The notes: generated from the letters alone by a model not told the origin. A stretch of 64,000 nt of DNA from Gammaproteobacteria bacterium (GCA_020850735.1 JADZEE010000044.1:62001-126000), one strand, 5' to 3'. Positions 26,847-36,593 are shown, counted from the first letter of the stretch. Numbers and translations: made by a program.

Positions 26847-27344
26847 ATGCCTGCCCGTGACCCTGCCACGGCGTCCGCCCCCGGGCCGGACGCCTCGCGC
26901 CGCCGAGTCCTGGCGCTCGCGGCGCGACTGTCCGCGGTGCTCGCCGCGGCGTACGCGGCGGATCCGCGGATCGTGCTCGCGGCGCCGGACGACGACGACG
27001 CGCGGGCAACGCTCGCGGCCACGGTACGCGTCTTGTTCCCGCACGATCAGCTCGCCGCGGACGTTTACGCCGGCGCCGCCGCAGCGATACTCGAAGTGGC
27101 GCGCACGGCGCCGGATACGCAACGCAGCCTCGCCGAGGGACTCGCCGCGCTCGGTCCCGATCCGAGCGCGCGAGCGCTGCACGATGTCGAAGGCACGCCG
27201 TTTTTCCAGCTCATCCATGCCAAGGCGTTCGAGACCATCTACCGCGATCCGCGCACCTGGCAGTTGCTCGGCTACGGGGGCTCGTCGTTCGAGTTCGGGG
27301 GTTACGTGAACCGCGGTTTCGACGACATCGACTGGCTGCCGTGA
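26847..27344 (+). CDS. Gluconate 2-dehydrogenase subunit 3-like protein (GMC small subunit)
   Basis: A 165-residue protein with twin-Arg leader (SRRRVLALAARLSAVLAAAYA), then a domain like the gamma subunit of membrane FAD dehydrogenases: ATVRVLFPHDQLAADVYAGA and FFQLIHAKAFETIYRDPRTW, ending GYGGSSFEFGGYVNRGFDD. The small subunit assists export and maturation of the catalytic FAD subunit, which has no signal of its own. The gene overlaps the large subunit by 4 bp (GTGA). I chose ATG 26847 because the ATG at 26835 overlaps the predicted -10. Confidence 0.82.
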   Translation: MPARDPATASAPGPDASRRRVLALAARLSAVLAAAYAADPRIVLAAPDDDDARATLAATVRVLFPHDQLAADVYAGAAAAILEVARTAPDTQRSLAEGLAALGPDPSARALHDVEGTPFFQLIHAKAFETIYRDPRTWQLLGYGGSSFEFGGYVNRGFDDIDWLP

Positions 27345-28906
27345 CCGACGCGCGACACTATCCGCCCGACGACGCATCGGTCGTCGTCGTCATCGGCTCC
27401 GGCGCGGGCGGCGCCGTGGTCGGCCGCGCACTGGCCGAACGCGGCATCGACGTGGTCTGCCTGGAGGCGGGCGAGCGTCTGGCGCTCAGCGACATCCGCA
27501 CCGACGAGGCGGCGATGTTCCCGCAGCTCACCTGGCTCGACGAGCGTATCGGTGAGGGTGACGTCGTGCCGGGGTTCCCGGTCTGGACCTGCAAGACCGT
27601 AGGCGGCACGACGCTGCACTGGACCGCGTCGTGTCCGCGCCTGCAGGCGCACGAGCTCGAGGCCCGCAGCACCTACGGCGCCGTCGAGGGGACCTCGCTG
27701 GTCGACTGGCCGTTCGGGCTCGACGAGCTGGCGCCCTGGTACGACCGCGCCGAGGCGCTCATGGGCGTCGCCGGCACGGGCACGCGGCCATTTCTGCCCG
27801 CCCACAACAACTACAAGGTGCTCGAAGCCGGCGCGCGCAAGCTCGGCTATCGCAACGTCGACACCAACACCGTTGCGATCAACGCCGTGCCCCGGGACGG
27901 CCGCTCGTCCTGTCTGCAGCTCGGTTTCTGCACCAGCGGCTGCGCCAGCGGCGCGAAGTGGTCGACGCTGTACACCGAGATCCCGACCGCGGAACGGACC
28001 GGCCACTTCGAGCTGCGCAGCGGCTGCATGGCCGTCGGCATCGACACGGACGATAACGGCCGGGCGAACCGCGTGCACTACGTCGATGCCGGCGGCATCG
28101 CCCGCGCACAGCGCGCGCGGCTGGTGTGCGTGGCCTGCAACGCGGTCGATACCGCCCGCCTGCTGCTCGCCTCCGGCTCCGATCGCCACCCGCACGGGCT
28201 CGCCAACACCAGCGGCGAGGTCGGACGCAACTACATGCGCCACCTGCTCGCCGGCGTCGTCGGCGTGATGCCGGGCGAGGTGCACTTCTACAAGGGCGCG
28301 CACGAGGCCGGCATCGTTCGCGACGAAGCGCGCCACGACCCGGGACGCGGTTTTTTCGGCGGCTTCCTGATACTCACCCAGTCCTTCACACCGGAAACCG
28401 TGGCGCGACTGATGTTCCCGGGACGCTGGGGCCGCGAAGTCACCGCCGTGCTCGAACACTACCGGAACTTCGCCTGTCTGCTGGTGATGGGCGAGGATCC
28501 GCCGCGTCCGGACAACCGCATCGTCTTGCACCCCAGGCGCCGGGATCGCTGCGGCCTGCCCCTGCCGGTCGTGCGTTATCGGCATCATCCGAACTCGATC
28601 GCCATGCGCACGTTCGCGCTCGGCGCCGGCCACCGCATTTACGAGGCGCTCGGTGCGACCGGGATCCACGACATGGTCGACGTGTTCCCCGCCACCCACA
28701 ACATGGGTACCGCGCGCATGGGTGACGATCCGGCCACCAGTGTGTGCGACCGTTACGGTCGCACCCACGACGTCCCGAATCTGTACGTCAGCGACGGCAG
28801 CCTGTTCCCGACCGCCGGCTGCGAGAACCCGACCCTGACGATCGTCGCCCTCGCGCTGCGCCAGGCGGATTTCATCGCCGGCGAGCTCGCCGGCGGACAC
28901 GTCTGA
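27341..28906 (+). CDS. GMC-family FAD-dependent dehydrogenase, large subunit
   Basis: A 521-residue flavoprotein from GTG 27341. Residues about 12-45 (VVVIGSGAGGAVVGRALAER) form the FAD-binding fold; CKTVGGTTLHWTASCP is the flavin-attachment or isoalloxazine loop; the C-terminal HNMGTARMGDDP and NLYVSDGSLFPTAGCENP hold the catalytic His/Asn region. It resembles the large subunit of gluconate/sorbitol/fructose dehydrogenases, which oxidise a polyol or sugar acid in the periplasm. These usually come with a multi-heme cytochrome c subunit, absent here, so the electron acceptor is unknown. Confidence 0.88.
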   Translation: MTDARHYPPDDASVVVVIGSGAGGAVVGRALAERGIDVVCLEAGERLALSDIRTDEAAMFPQLTWLDERIGEGDVVPGFPVWTCKTVGGTTLHWTASCPRLQAHELEARSTYGAVEGTSLVDWPFGLDELAPWYDRAEALMGVAGTGTRPFLPAHNNYKVLEAGARKLGYRNVDTNTVAINAVPRDGRSSCLQLGFCTSGCASGAKWSTLYTEIPTAERTGHFELRSGCMAVGIDTDDNGRANRVHYVDAGGIARAQRARLVCVACNAVDTARLLLASGSDRHPHGLANTSGEVGRNYMRHLLAGVVGVMPGEVHFYKGAHEAGIVRDEARHDPGRGFFGGFLILTQSFTPETVARLMFPGRWGREVTAVLEHYRNFACLLVMGEDPPRPDNRIVLHPRRRDRCGLPLPVVRYRHHPNSIAMRTFALGAGHRIYEALGATGIHDMVDVFPATHNMGTARMGDDPATSVCDRYGRTHDVPNLYVSDGSLFPTAGCENPTLTIVALALRQADFIAGELAGGHV

Positions 28907-28965
28907 GGATCCCGCGCCTGCCACGTGCCGCGCAGCGGCGGCGGATCCGGTGGCGGTGCACGTGC

Positions 28966-28971
28966 TAAATT
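28966..28971 (+). promoter_or_regulatory. Possible -10 element before meaB
   Basis: TAAATT, 8 bp before the meaB ATG in an otherwise G/C-rich gap, implying a leader of only a few bases. No clear -35. Confidence 0.3.
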
Positions 28972-28979
28972 GCGCGGCA

Positions 28980-29975
28980 ATGGACAAGCCCGACATCGAT
29001 GCGCTCGTCGCCGGCGTCGTGCGCGGTGACCGACGCGCGCTCGCCCGCAGCATCACCCTCGTCGAGTCCACGCGCGCGGATCACCGCGCGCAGGCCGGGC
29101 AGGTGCTCGAGGACCTGATGCCGCACACCGGGCGCTCCATCCGCGTCGGCATCTCCGGTACGCCCGGCGTCGGCAAGTCGACCTTCATCGAGTCTTTCGG
29201 CAACTTCGTGATCGACCGCGGGCACAAGGTGGCGGTGCTCGCGGTCGACCCGTCCTCGACCCGCTCGGGCGGATCGATACTCGGCGACAAGACGCGCATG
29301 GAGCTGCTCGCGCGCCGGCCCGAGGCATTCATCCGGCCTTCGCCTTCGGGCGGCACGCTCGGGGGTGTCGCACGGCGCACGCGCGAGGCGGTGCTCGTGT
29401 GCGAGGCCGCGGGTTTCGACGTCGTCCTGGTGGAGACCGTCGGTGTCGGCCAGTCGGAGACGACGGTGGCGCAGATGACCGACTTGTTCGCCTTGCTCAT
29501 CGCCCCGGCCGGCGGCGACGAGCTGCAGGGCATCAAGCGCGGCATCGTGGAGATCGCCGACATTCTCGTGGTCAACAAAGCCGACGGCGAGCTCGCGGCG
29601 ATCGCCGCACGCACGGCCGCCGACTACGCCGGCGCCCTGCGCCTGTTGCGGCCGAAAACCGGGCACTGGCAGGTCCCGGTGCTGACCTGCTCGGCGCTCA
29701 CCGGCGCGGGGATCGACAGCGTCTGGGCACACATCGAACGCTTTCGCGAAACCGCGACCGCCAGCGGCGCGCTGGCGGCACAGCGCGCCGAACAGGCGCG
29801 CGAGTGGATGTGGGCGGGCGCCATGGAGGGACTCGCGGACGAGCTGCGCCGGCACGAGCACGTCCGTGCCAACCTGCCGCGCCTGGAACGGGCCGTACGC
29901 GCGGGCGAGCTGCCGCCCACCCTCGCGGCGCAGCAGCTGCTGGCGCTGTTCCTGCGCGAAACGCGGCGGGGCTGA
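28980..29975 (+). CDS. meaB: Methylmalonyl-CoA mutase-associated GTPase MeaB
   Basis: A 331-residue G3E/MeaB GTPase: Walker A GTPGVGKSTF, VLAVDPSSTRSGGSILGDK, VETVGVGQSE, and NKADG for guanine specificity. It protects and reloads adenosylcobalamin-dependent methylmalonyl-CoA mutase, letting propionyl-CoA units enter the TCA cycle. No mutase gene is in the window, so the partner must lie elsewhere. I chose ATG 28980 (MDKPDIDALVAG) over an earlier in-frame start at 28950 because it matches the usual N-terminus. Confidence 0.92.
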   Translation: MDKPDIDALVAGVVRGDRRALARSITLVESTRADHRAQAGQVLEDLMPHTGRSIRVGISGTPGVGKSTFIESFGNFVIDRGHKVAVLAVDPSSTRSGGSILGDKTRMELLARRPEAFIRPSPSGGTLGGVARRTREAVLVCEAAGFDVVLVETVGVGQSETTVAQMTDLFALLIAPAGGDELQGIKRGIVEIADILVVNKADGELAAIAARTAADYAGALRLLRPKTGHWQVPVLTCSALTGAGIDSVWAHIERFRETATASGALAAQRAEQAREWMWAGAMEGLADELRRHEHVRANLPRLERAVRAGELPPTLAAQQLLALFLRETRRG

Positions 29976-30006
29976 ACGCGCGCGAGCGCCCGCGGCCGGC
30001 GCGCCG

Positions 30007-30312
30007 TCAGCTGCGATCGCCGGCGATCGCGAGCCGTCGCAGCAGCGTGCGGGCATCAGGTGCCGTGGCCACCAGTGCCGTCTTCGCCGCGCGCGGCAGG
30101 CGCTTGATCGCGTGCTCGGCCCGCTGCGCCAGCACCCGGTCACCGATCTCGACCGTGTAGACCAGCGCGAGCGGGCCACGCCCGCGCAGTGCCCGGGCTC
30201 CGCGCGGGCCGGCAGCCTCGTGCTCGCGCAGCCGGCGTGCGACGTCGGTGGCAATGCCGGTGTACAGCGCTCCCGTCCGGGTTCTCGCGATATACACGTG
30301 CCAGATACTCAC
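30007..30312 (-). CDS. GIY-YIG nuclease-superfamily protein
   Basis: About 101 residues from GTG 30312 (VSIWHVYIARTRTGALYTGI). The variant GIY-YIG motif is VYIA...LYTGIATDV, followed by RRLREH with the conserved Arg, typical of the small UPF0213/YhbQ single-domain group. It may act in DNA repair or nick DNA; cellular role is poorly defined. The longer open frame to 30432 overlaps the upstream gene and lacks similarity. It is convergent with meaB and lies just after the YaiI-family gene. Confidence 0.78.
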   Translation of the reverse strand: MSIWHVYIARTRTGALYTGIATDVARRLREHEAAGPRGARALRGRGPLALVYTVEIGDRVLAQRAEHAIKRLPRAAKTALVATAPDARTLLRRLAIAGDRS

Positions 30313-30334
30313 GCCAGGCGGCGCCCGCAGCGGC

Positions 30335-30787
30335 TCAGCCGCCGGCACACTTCGCCAGCAGCCGATCGAGCTGGTTGGCGAATGCGGCGCGATCGGCCAC
30401 ACCGAGCGCTGCCGGTCCACCGGTACGTACACCGCCCGCGCGCAGCTCCTCCATCATGTCGCGGATCGCGAGGCGTTCGCGGACATTCTCGGCGCTGTAC
30501 AGCTCGCCACGCGGATTGAGCGCGTGCGCGCCCCGGTCCACGACCGCCGCGGCGAGCGGAATGTCGGCGGTGACGACCAGATCCCCGGCCTCGACCAGCG
30601 CCACGATGCGATCGTCGGCGGCATCGAAGCCGCGGGGGACCTGCAGCGTACGCACGTAACGCGACGCCGGCCGGCGCAGCGGCTGATTGGCGACCAGGGT
30701 CAGCTCGATGCCCCTGCGCTCCGCCGCCCGGAACAGGATCTCCTTGATCGGATTCGGACAGGCGTCGGCGTCGACCCAGATGCGCAT
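30335..30787 (-). CDS. YaiI/YqxD family protein (UPF0178)
   Basis: A 150-residue protein starting [20 protein letters not shown], the family signature, with [17 protein letters not shown] and [17 protein letters not shown] also conserved. The fold is PIN/NYN-like with acidic residues (D6, D8) that could bind metal, so a nuclease role has been proposed but not established to my knowledge. The start codon is 7 bp from a -10-like TACACT. It is upstream of the GIY-YIG gene on the same strand. Confidence 0.88.
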   Translation of the reverse strand: MRIWVDADACPNPIKEILFRAAERRGIELTLVANQPLRRPASRYVRTLQVPRGFDAADDRIVALVEAGDLVVTADIPLAAAVVDRGAHALNPRGELYSAENVRERLAIRDMMEELRAGGVRTGGPAALGVADRAAFANQLDRLLAKCAGG

Positions 30788-30794
30788 CGACGCC

Positions 30795-30800
30795 AGTGTA
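30795..30800 (-). promoter_or_regulatory. Possible -10 element (extended) before the YaiI-family gene
   Basis: On the minus strand TGCTACACT ends 7 bp before the ATG at 30787, again implying a nearly leaderless transcript. Confidence 0.35.
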
Positions 30801-30973
30801 GCAAGCGGGGCCTGGGCATTGACCCGTCGCACGCGGCGCGCCATTCGCGCTACGATCGCCGGCGGCCGACCGGCCGGAGCCGGCGTGCCGCGCAAGCTCC
30901 GGGGCGGATAGTCCGTCGTCCACGTCCCGGCCAGCGCGGGCCGCGCGTGTAGTGCACTCACCCGGGAGCTGCC

Positions 30974-33022
30974 ATGCCAACCGATCATGCATCTGCCGTG
31001 CCGGGTCCGCGGGCCGATTCCCCGCTGCGGGAATTCCACCTGGTGGAAGCGACGATCGACGGCATCCGTGCCACGCTCGACGCCGGCGCGCTGAGCTCGG
31101 TCGAACTCGTTGCCCTGTACCTGAACCGCATTGCCCGCTATGACCGCGCGGGCATCGCCCTGAACGCGGTCCCGATCATCAACCCGTCCGTGTTCGAGGA
31201 CGCCGCCCGCGCCGACGCCGAGCGCACGCGGGACGGACCGCGGGGTCCACTGCACGGCATCCCGTTCACCGTCAAGGACAGCTACAAGGTCGCCGGCCTC
31301 AGCGTCGCCGCGGGTTCGCCTGCGTTCGCAGATCTGGTCGCCGGCGAGGACGCCTTCGTCGTTGCCCGCCTGCGCGCCGCCGGCGCGATCGTGCTGGGAA
31401 AGACCACGATGCCACCGATGGCCGCCGGCGGGATGCAGCGCGGCCTGTACGGACGGGCGGAGAGCCCGTACAACCCGGAGTACCTGGCGGCGGCGTGGTT
31501 CTCGGGCTCCTCGAACGGATCCGGCGTGGCCACAGCGGCGAGCTTCGCAAGCTTCGGTCTCGGCGAGGAAACGGTGTCGTCCGGACGCTCGCCCGCCTCG
31601 AATAATGGCCTGGTCGCGTACACACCGTCACGGGGCGTCATTTCCGTCCGGGGCAACTGGCCGTTGCTGGCGATCCGCGACGTCGTCGTCCCGCATACAC
31701 GCACGGTTGGCGATCTGCTGCACGTGCTGAACGTCATCGTCGCGGATGATCCCGTCACCCGCGGCGACCTGTGGCGTGCCCAGTCGGTCGTGCCGATCCC
31801 GGCCGCGTCCACGATACGGCCTCGCAACTACCGTGATCTCGCCGACAGCGCGGCGCTGCGAGGCAAACGCATCGGCGTGCCCCGCATCTACACGGGCGGC
31901 GGCACGCAGCTCGCCCGGCCCATCGTTCTGCGCCCGTCCATTCTCGCCCTGTGGGAAAGAGCCGTGGGCGATCTGCGGGCGCTCGGCGCCGAGATCGTCG
32001 ACGTGGATCTCCCCGCTATCCACCATTACGAGAAACTCGGCGACGATGCTGCCGACCCGGAGGATCGTGGCCTGGTGCCGCGGGGCTTCCTGGCCGTGGA
32101 ATTTCTCGAGCTCGCCGCATCCACCTGGGAGGAGTTCCTGCTCGACAACGGAGATCCGGCCCTGCCGCGCCTGGAAGCGGTCGATCCGGACCGCATTTTT
32201 CCGCCGGAGCTGCGCGGACTCGGTCCCGAAGTCAACCCGCTGCCCGCCCTGGACCATCATGCGATGGCGGCGTACGCGCGCCGTGGCGCGCGGCCGGCGC
32301 TAGAGACCCCGGGGCTTGCGCAGGCGCTCCGGGGCATCGAACGGTTCCGTACGGAGCTGTTCGACGACTGGATGGACGCGCAGAACCTCGACGCGCTCGC
32401 ATTCCCCGCCAACACCGACGTCGGCCACGCGGACGCCGACGTCAGCACGGCGTCATCGCTGGATGCCTGGCGCAACGGCGTCGCGTGTTCCACCGGCAAT
32501 TTCGCCATCCGCCATCTCGGCATTCCGACGGTTACGGTGACCATGGGTCGGGCGGCCGACATCGGCATGCCGGTCGGTGTCACCTTCGCCGGCAAGGCCT
32601 ATGACGACAACCGGCTGCTCGCGTTCGCCTGTGCTTTCGAGCACGGCAGCCGGCGTCGGGAGGCACCGCCGCGCACGCCGGCCCTGGCAGGCGACACCCT
32701 CCGCTACGATCCGAACCGGCACGGCCCGCCGGCGGGGCCGGCGCCGGCAATCGATCTGGCCGCCACGTTCCTGGACGCCGGCGAGACCATCGAAGTAGGG
32801 CTGGCGGTGGCCAGCGTCGCTCCGCTTGCCGCGGTGACGCTGACCGTCGACGGCGTCCCCGTCAGCATCGATCCCGCGTCGTCCGCACAGACGATTCGCT
32901 ACCGGCGCCCGCACCCGCGGTGTACGCGCCGCCACGCACCGTGCGATCTGCTGGTCGTCGCCGTTGCCCGGACGGTCGCCGGCGCGGCGGGCGGTGCCTT
33001 CGTCCGCCTGGACGGGCCGTAA
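30974..33022 (+). CDS. Amidase-signature family hydrolase with C-terminal extension
   Basis: A 682-residue protein. The amidase-signature core has the catalytic Lys in FTVKDSYKV (about 98), the cis-Ser loop [11 protein letters not shown] and the nucleophile Ser in [16 protein letters not shown], a variant of the usual GxDTxGSxRxPA. It hydrolyses a C-N amide bond. About 110 residues follow the core (from [19 protein letters not shown]), with beta-rich [14 protein letters not shown] and then a Cys-containing [12 protein letters not shown]; amidases normally end earlier. No signal peptide is visible. It starts after GGGAGCTGCC and forms a single-gene unit. Confidence 0.88.
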   Translation: MPTDHASAVPGPRADSPLREFHLVEATIDGIRATLDAGALSSVELVALYLNRIARYDRAGIALNAVPIINPSVFEDAARADAERTRDGPRGPLHGIPFTVKDSYKVAGLSVAAGSPAFADLVAGEDAFVVARLRAAGAIVLGKTTMPPMAAGGMQRGLYGRAESPYNPEYLAAAWFSGSSNGSGVATAASFASFGLGEETVSSGRSPASNNGLVAYTPSRGVISVRGNWPLLAIRDVVVPHTRTVGDLLHVLNVIVADDPVTRGDLWRAQSVVPIPAASTIRPRNYRDLADSAALRGKRIGVPRIYTGGGTQLARPIVLRPSILALWERAVGDLRALGAEIVDVDLPAIHHYEKLGDDAADPEDRGLVPRGFLAVEFLELAASTWEEFLLDNGDPALPRLEAVDPDRIFPPELRGLGPEVNPLPALDHHAMAAYARRGARPALETPGLAQALRGIERFRTELFDDWMDAQNLDALAFPANTDVGHADADVSTASSLDAWRNGVACSTGNFAIRHLGIPTVTVTMGRAADIGMPVGVTFAGKAYDDNRLLAFACAFEHGSRRREAPPRTPALAGDTLRYDPNRHGPPAGPAPAIDLAATFLDAGETIEVGLAVASVAPLAAVTLTVDGVPVSIDPASSAQTIRYRRPHPRCTRRHAPCDLLVVAVARTVAGAAGGAFVRLDGP

Positions 33023-33189
33023 TTCGCGAGCCGGGCGCAGTGCGCGATCGCGGAGCCGGCGGGCGCCGGTTTCCCCGTCCTGAGGCAGAGCCGCGCCACG
33101 CGCCGCCGGCCTGCGCGCACACGTGGAACTTCCCGCCCCACCACAATTCTCACGACTGAACCAGACTCCCGCGCCCCCGACCCTGCCGT

Positions 33190-33195
33190 TACGAT
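33190..33195 (+). promoter_or_regulatory. Possible -10 element before the BT1/MFS-type transporter
   Basis: TACGAT lies 6 bp before the ATG at 33202 without visible ribosome-binding site, matching the leaderless pattern seen at several genes here. Confidence 0.3.
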
Positions 33196-33201
33196 CCGCG
33201 C

Positions 33202-34827
33202 ATGATCGCCACCGTGTACCGCTGGTTCGACCGGACCATCCTGGAGCTCGGCCGCGAGATGCGGCTGTCCTACCTGCCGCCGCTGATGGTGTACCTGGCG
33301 GCCGGCGTACAGGGGCTGACCGGGATCGTCGGCACGTTTTTCGTCAAGGATTACCTCGGCCTGTCGGCCGAATTTCTCGCCGCGCTCGGCTTCTGGGCCG
33401 GGATCCCATGGGCACTGAAGATGCCGCTCGGGCACCTGGTCGATCTCCTGTGGCGCTACAAATCGGTGCTCATCTACCTCGGCGCCGGGCTCATCACCGC
33501 GAGCCTGCTGGTCATGACCGGTCTCATCGCCGATCCCGACACCATGCGCGCCGTCATGCCGGCGGGCGCCTGGTTCACGCTGGCGGCCCTGCTCGCACCG
33601 ATCGGTTATGTCATGCAGGACACCGTCGCCGACGCCATGACCGTGGAAGCCGTGCCGCGGGTGGACGCCCACGGCCAGCCCATCGCGCTGGCAACCCGGC
33701 GCCTGATGAACACGACCATGCAGACCCTCGGACGGGTCGCCATCATCGGCGGCGGCGTGCTGGTCGCGCTGGTCAACGTGATTGTGTTCCAGGACACGGA
33801 GGCCCTGCCCCAGGCGGCCAAGATCGCCATCTACGTGCGCGTCTATGAGCTGGCGCTGGTCATTCCGGTGATCTCGGTCACCGGCGTCGCGCTGGCGGCG
33901 CTGCTGCGCCGGCGCGACGCGACGCGCCTGCGCGCGAAGGGCTTCGATGCCGCCGCGGTCCGCGCAATGCTCGAACCGGACAACGAGCCGATCCGGCCGA
34001 ACCGGGTGCTGCTCGGCGGCAGCCTGCTGTTCGTCATCGTCACGATCAGCGTCGGCCTGTCCGATCTCACCTGGAACGAGGAAATCATTTTCGCCGGCTC
34101 CTTCACGATCGTCGTTTTCCTGATCTACCAGCTCGTGCGCGAGCTCGATGCCGAGGCGCGGCGCACACTACTCGGCACGATCATCGTGATATTCGTGTTC
34201 CGGGCGCTGCCCGGCTCAGGGGCGGGAACCACCTGGTGGATGATCGACGAGCTCGGCTTCGATCAGGCATTCATCGCCAAGCTCTCGTTCATCGCCAGCA
34301 CCCTGACCCTGCTGGGACTGTTCATCTTCCGCCGCTTCATGGCCGAGCGATCGATCGCCTACATCGTCGGCTTCCTGACCGTCGTCGGCTTCCTGCTGGG
34401 CCTGCCCTCGATCGGCATGTACTACGGTCTGCACGAATGGACCGCGGCGCTGACCGGCGGCTTGGTCGATGCCCGTTTCATCGCCCTGATCGACACCGCG
34501 CTCGAGTCGCCGCTCGGGCAGGTGTCGATGGTGCCCATGCTCGCCTGGATCGCCAACTCGGCCCCCCCCCACCTGAAGGCGACCTACTTCGCCGTGATGG
34601 CCTCGTTCACCAATCTCGCGCTCGCGGCGTCCCAGCTCGGCACCAAGCACCTCAACCAGGTCTTCACCGTCACCCGCGAGGTCCGCGACACAGCGACCGG
34701 CGCAGTCCAGATCCCGGCCGACTACAGCGAGGTCGGCGTGCTGCTCATCACCGTGAGCACGCTGGCGCTGCTGCTGCCCTTTTGCGCAATCGCGCTGACC
34801 CGGGCGCTCGGTCTGCGCAGCGCCTGA
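33202..34827 (+). CDS. Membrane transporter, MFS superfamily (folate-biopterin transporter-like)
   Basis: A 541-residue protein with about twelve membrane segments. The N-terminal stretch YLPPLMVYLAAGVQGLTGIV followed by FVKDYLGLSAEFLAALGFW and GIPWALKMPLGHLVDLLWRY is like the BT1/FBT transporter family found in cyanobacteria and protists. A long loop lies between segments 6 and 7 (RLRAKGFDAAAVRAMLEPDN). The substrate is unknown; folate or biopterin is only a family association. The ATG is immediately preceded by a -10-like element, with no ribosome-binding site. Confidence 0.75.
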   Translation: MIATVYRWFDRTILELGREMRLSYLPPLMVYLAAGVQGLTGIVGTFFVKDYLGLSAEFLAALGFWAGIPWALKMPLGHLVDLLWRYKSVLIYLGAGLITASLLVMTGLIADPDTMRAVMPAGAWFTLAALLAPIGYVMQDTVADAMTVEAVPRVDAHGQPIALATRRLMNTTMQTLGRVAIIGGGVLVALVNVIVFQDTEALPQAAKIAIYVRVYELALVIPVISVTGVALAALLRRRDATRLRAKGFDAAAVRAMLEPDNEPIRPNRVLLGGSLLFVIVTISVGLSDLTWNEEIIFAGSFTIVVFLIYQLVRELDAEARRTLLGTIIVIFVFRALPGSGAGTTWWMIDELGFDQAFIAKLSFIASTLTLLGLFIFRRFMAERSIAYIVGFLTVVGFLLGLPSIGMYYGLHEWTAALTGGLVDARFIALIDTALESPLGQVSMVPMLAWIANSAPPHLKATYFAVMASFTNLALAASQLGTKHLNQVFTVTREVRDTATGAVQIPADYSEVGVLLITVSTLALLLPFCAIALTRALGLRSA

Positions 34828-34846
34828 GACCGCCACGGGACAGGGC

Positions 34847-35356
34847 GTGCGCGCAGCCGACGTACGAAGCCTGGGCGCTGCCGGCGGCACGATCGCCACG
34901 GCGATGCGGGATCTGCTCGCCCGCTACCGGCTCGAACTGGTGCAGCTCGAGCCCGGCGCGGACATCCCGGGCAGTCACTGGGGTGCCCCCGAGGCGGGGC
35001 TGGTCGGCGCCTGCCTGTACGCCCGCGCCGACACCCCGCTGCACTCGATCCTGCACGAGACGGCGCATTACATCTGCATGGACGAGGCGCGCCGCGCGCA
35101 GCTCCACACCGACGCCGGCGGCGACGATCCGGAGGAATGCGCGGTGTGCTACCTGTCGATCCTGCTCGCCGGCGCCATCCCGGGGTTCGGCCGCGAACGC
35201 ATGTTCGCCGACATGGACGCCTGGGGATACAGCTTCCGGCTCGGCTCGGCGCGAGCGTGGTTCGAGACCGATGCGCACGACGCGCACCGATGGCTGCTCG
35301 GCGCCGGTCTCATCGACGCGCGCGCGGCGCCGAACGGGCGCCTGCGCCGCCGTTGA
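34847..35356 (+). CDS. Small HExxH-motif protein
   Basis: A 169-residue protein from GTG 34847 (ATG 34904 is an alternative). The motif HSILHETAHYICMD (about residues 66-79) is a zinc-metalloprotease-like HExxH, followed about 20 residues later by DDPEECAVCYLSILLAG, where a Glu could be the third ligand. No signal peptide. I do not recognise the family; the arrangement suggests a metal-dependent peptidase or a structural zinc site. It begins 19 bp after the transporter stop in the same direction and is convergent with the MFS gene at 35369. Confidence 0.7.
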   Translation: MRAADVRSLGAAGGTIATAMRDLLARYRLELVQLEPGADIPGSHWGAPEAGLVGACLYARADTPLHSILHETAHYICMDEARRAQLHTDAGGDDPEECAVCYLSILLAGAIPGFGRERMFADMDAWGYSFRLGSARAWFETDAHDAHRWLLGAGLIDARAAPNGRLRRR

Positions 35357-35368
35357 AGCGGGACGGGA

Positions 35369-36592
35369 TCACGGCGCGCGGTCCCGCAGCAGCGCGCAGC
35401 CGACCAGCAGCAGCGCGGCAGCCAGCAGCGACGGCACCGTGAATCCCTCGCTGAGCTGCGCCAGGCGACCGGCGATCGCCGGACCCAGGAACTGGCCGAG
35501 GCCGAACGATGCGGTCATCCAGCCGATCACGCCGTCCTGCTGAGCACCGGCCCAGCTGCGGCCGGTGCTCAAGCCGAGCGCGGTGATCCCCATGAAGGTG
35601 CCGCCGAGCAGCGCCCCGCCCGCGACGACCGCAACCGGGCCGGGCACGCAGCCGGCGACGAGCACACCCGCCGCTTCGACGACATAGGCGTAGCGCAGCG
35701 CCGCCAGTACGCCGAAACGGCGCGCCAGCCCCTGCCAGGCGAGCACCGACGGTGCGGCGAGCACACCCACGACCACCCAGGTCAGCGGTTCGAGCGAGGT
35801 GCTGGCGGGCAGACGCCGCGCGATGGCGACGATGAACGTCGCCGTGACGACATAACCGAAGCCGAACAGACCGTAGGCGATGATGAGGCGGGTGAGGACA
35901 CCGGCCGGCACCCGCCGCGGAGCGTTTGCGGTCGACGCGGGTGGCACCGCGACCGGGACGGGCGCTCGCCGAACCAGTCCGGCGAACCGCCACCCGGCGA
36001 CCGCCAGCAGCACCAGCGCCGCGACACCGAGCGCACCCCATTGCCCGTACACCGATCCGCCGCCGCGGCGCAGGGTCTCGATCACGACCACGGAGCCGAC
36101 GATACCGAGGCCGACGCCGCCGAAGTGCAGCCAGATGAGATCCGGGCGCTCGCACCTGAGCAGGTGGCCGCCGACGATGGCGGTGCCGATGACCAGACAC
36201 AGCGCGCTGGCCACTCCCGACACGAAGCGCAATGCGAGCCAGGCCGGATAGGATTCGAACAGCGCACCGGCACCGGTGCTTGCCGCGCTGGCGAACATGC
36301 CGAGCGCCAGCCACAGCCCCCGATCCGTGCGCCGCACCAGCAGCGCCGCGGCGAGTGCGCCGAGCAGATAGCCGAGATAATTCGCGCTGGCGACGTCGCC
36401 CGCCTGCGCGACCGACCAGCCGAGCGCGTCCTGTAGCGGCGGCAGCAGCGGCGTGTAGGCAAAGCGGCCGATACCCATGGCCGCGGCGAGGAGCAGCGTG
36501 CCGGCGAGGGCGACCACGAGCGCATCGCTGCCGGGGATCCGTGGCGGTCGGTGCAATGAAGTGCGTCCAGTTCGGTCCGCGGCGTCGGGCAC
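35369..36592 (-). CDS. YbfB/YjiJ family MFS transporter
   Basis: A 407-residue twelve-helix MFS protein from GTG 36592. MGIGRFAYTPLLPPLQDALG and AGDVASANYLGYLLGALAA are hallmark sequences of the YbfB/YjiJ group. The transported compound is unknown. It starts 1 bp after the CPBP protease gene, so it probably belongs to the hflK-hflC transcript. Confidence 0.88.
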   Translation of the reverse strand: MPDAADRTGRTSLHRPPRIPGSDALVVALAGTLLLAAAMGIGRFAYTPLLPPLQDALGWSVAQAGDVASANYLGYLLGALAAALLVRRTDRGLWLALGMFASAASTGAGALFESYPAWLALRFVSGVASALCLVIGTAIVGGHLLRCERPDLIWLHFGGVGLGIVGSVVVIETLRRGGGSVYGQWGALGVAALVLLAVAGWRFAGLVRRAPVPVAVPPASTANAPRRVPAGVLTRLIIAYGLFGFGYVVTATFIVAIARRLPASTSLEPLTWVVVGVLAAPSVLAWQGLARRFGVLAALRYAYVVEAAGVLVAGCVPGPVAVVAGGALLGGTFMGITALGLSTGRSWAGAQQDGVIGWMTASFGLGQFLGPAIAGRLAQLSEGFTVPSLLAAALLLVGCALLRDRAP

Positions 36593-36593
36593 G

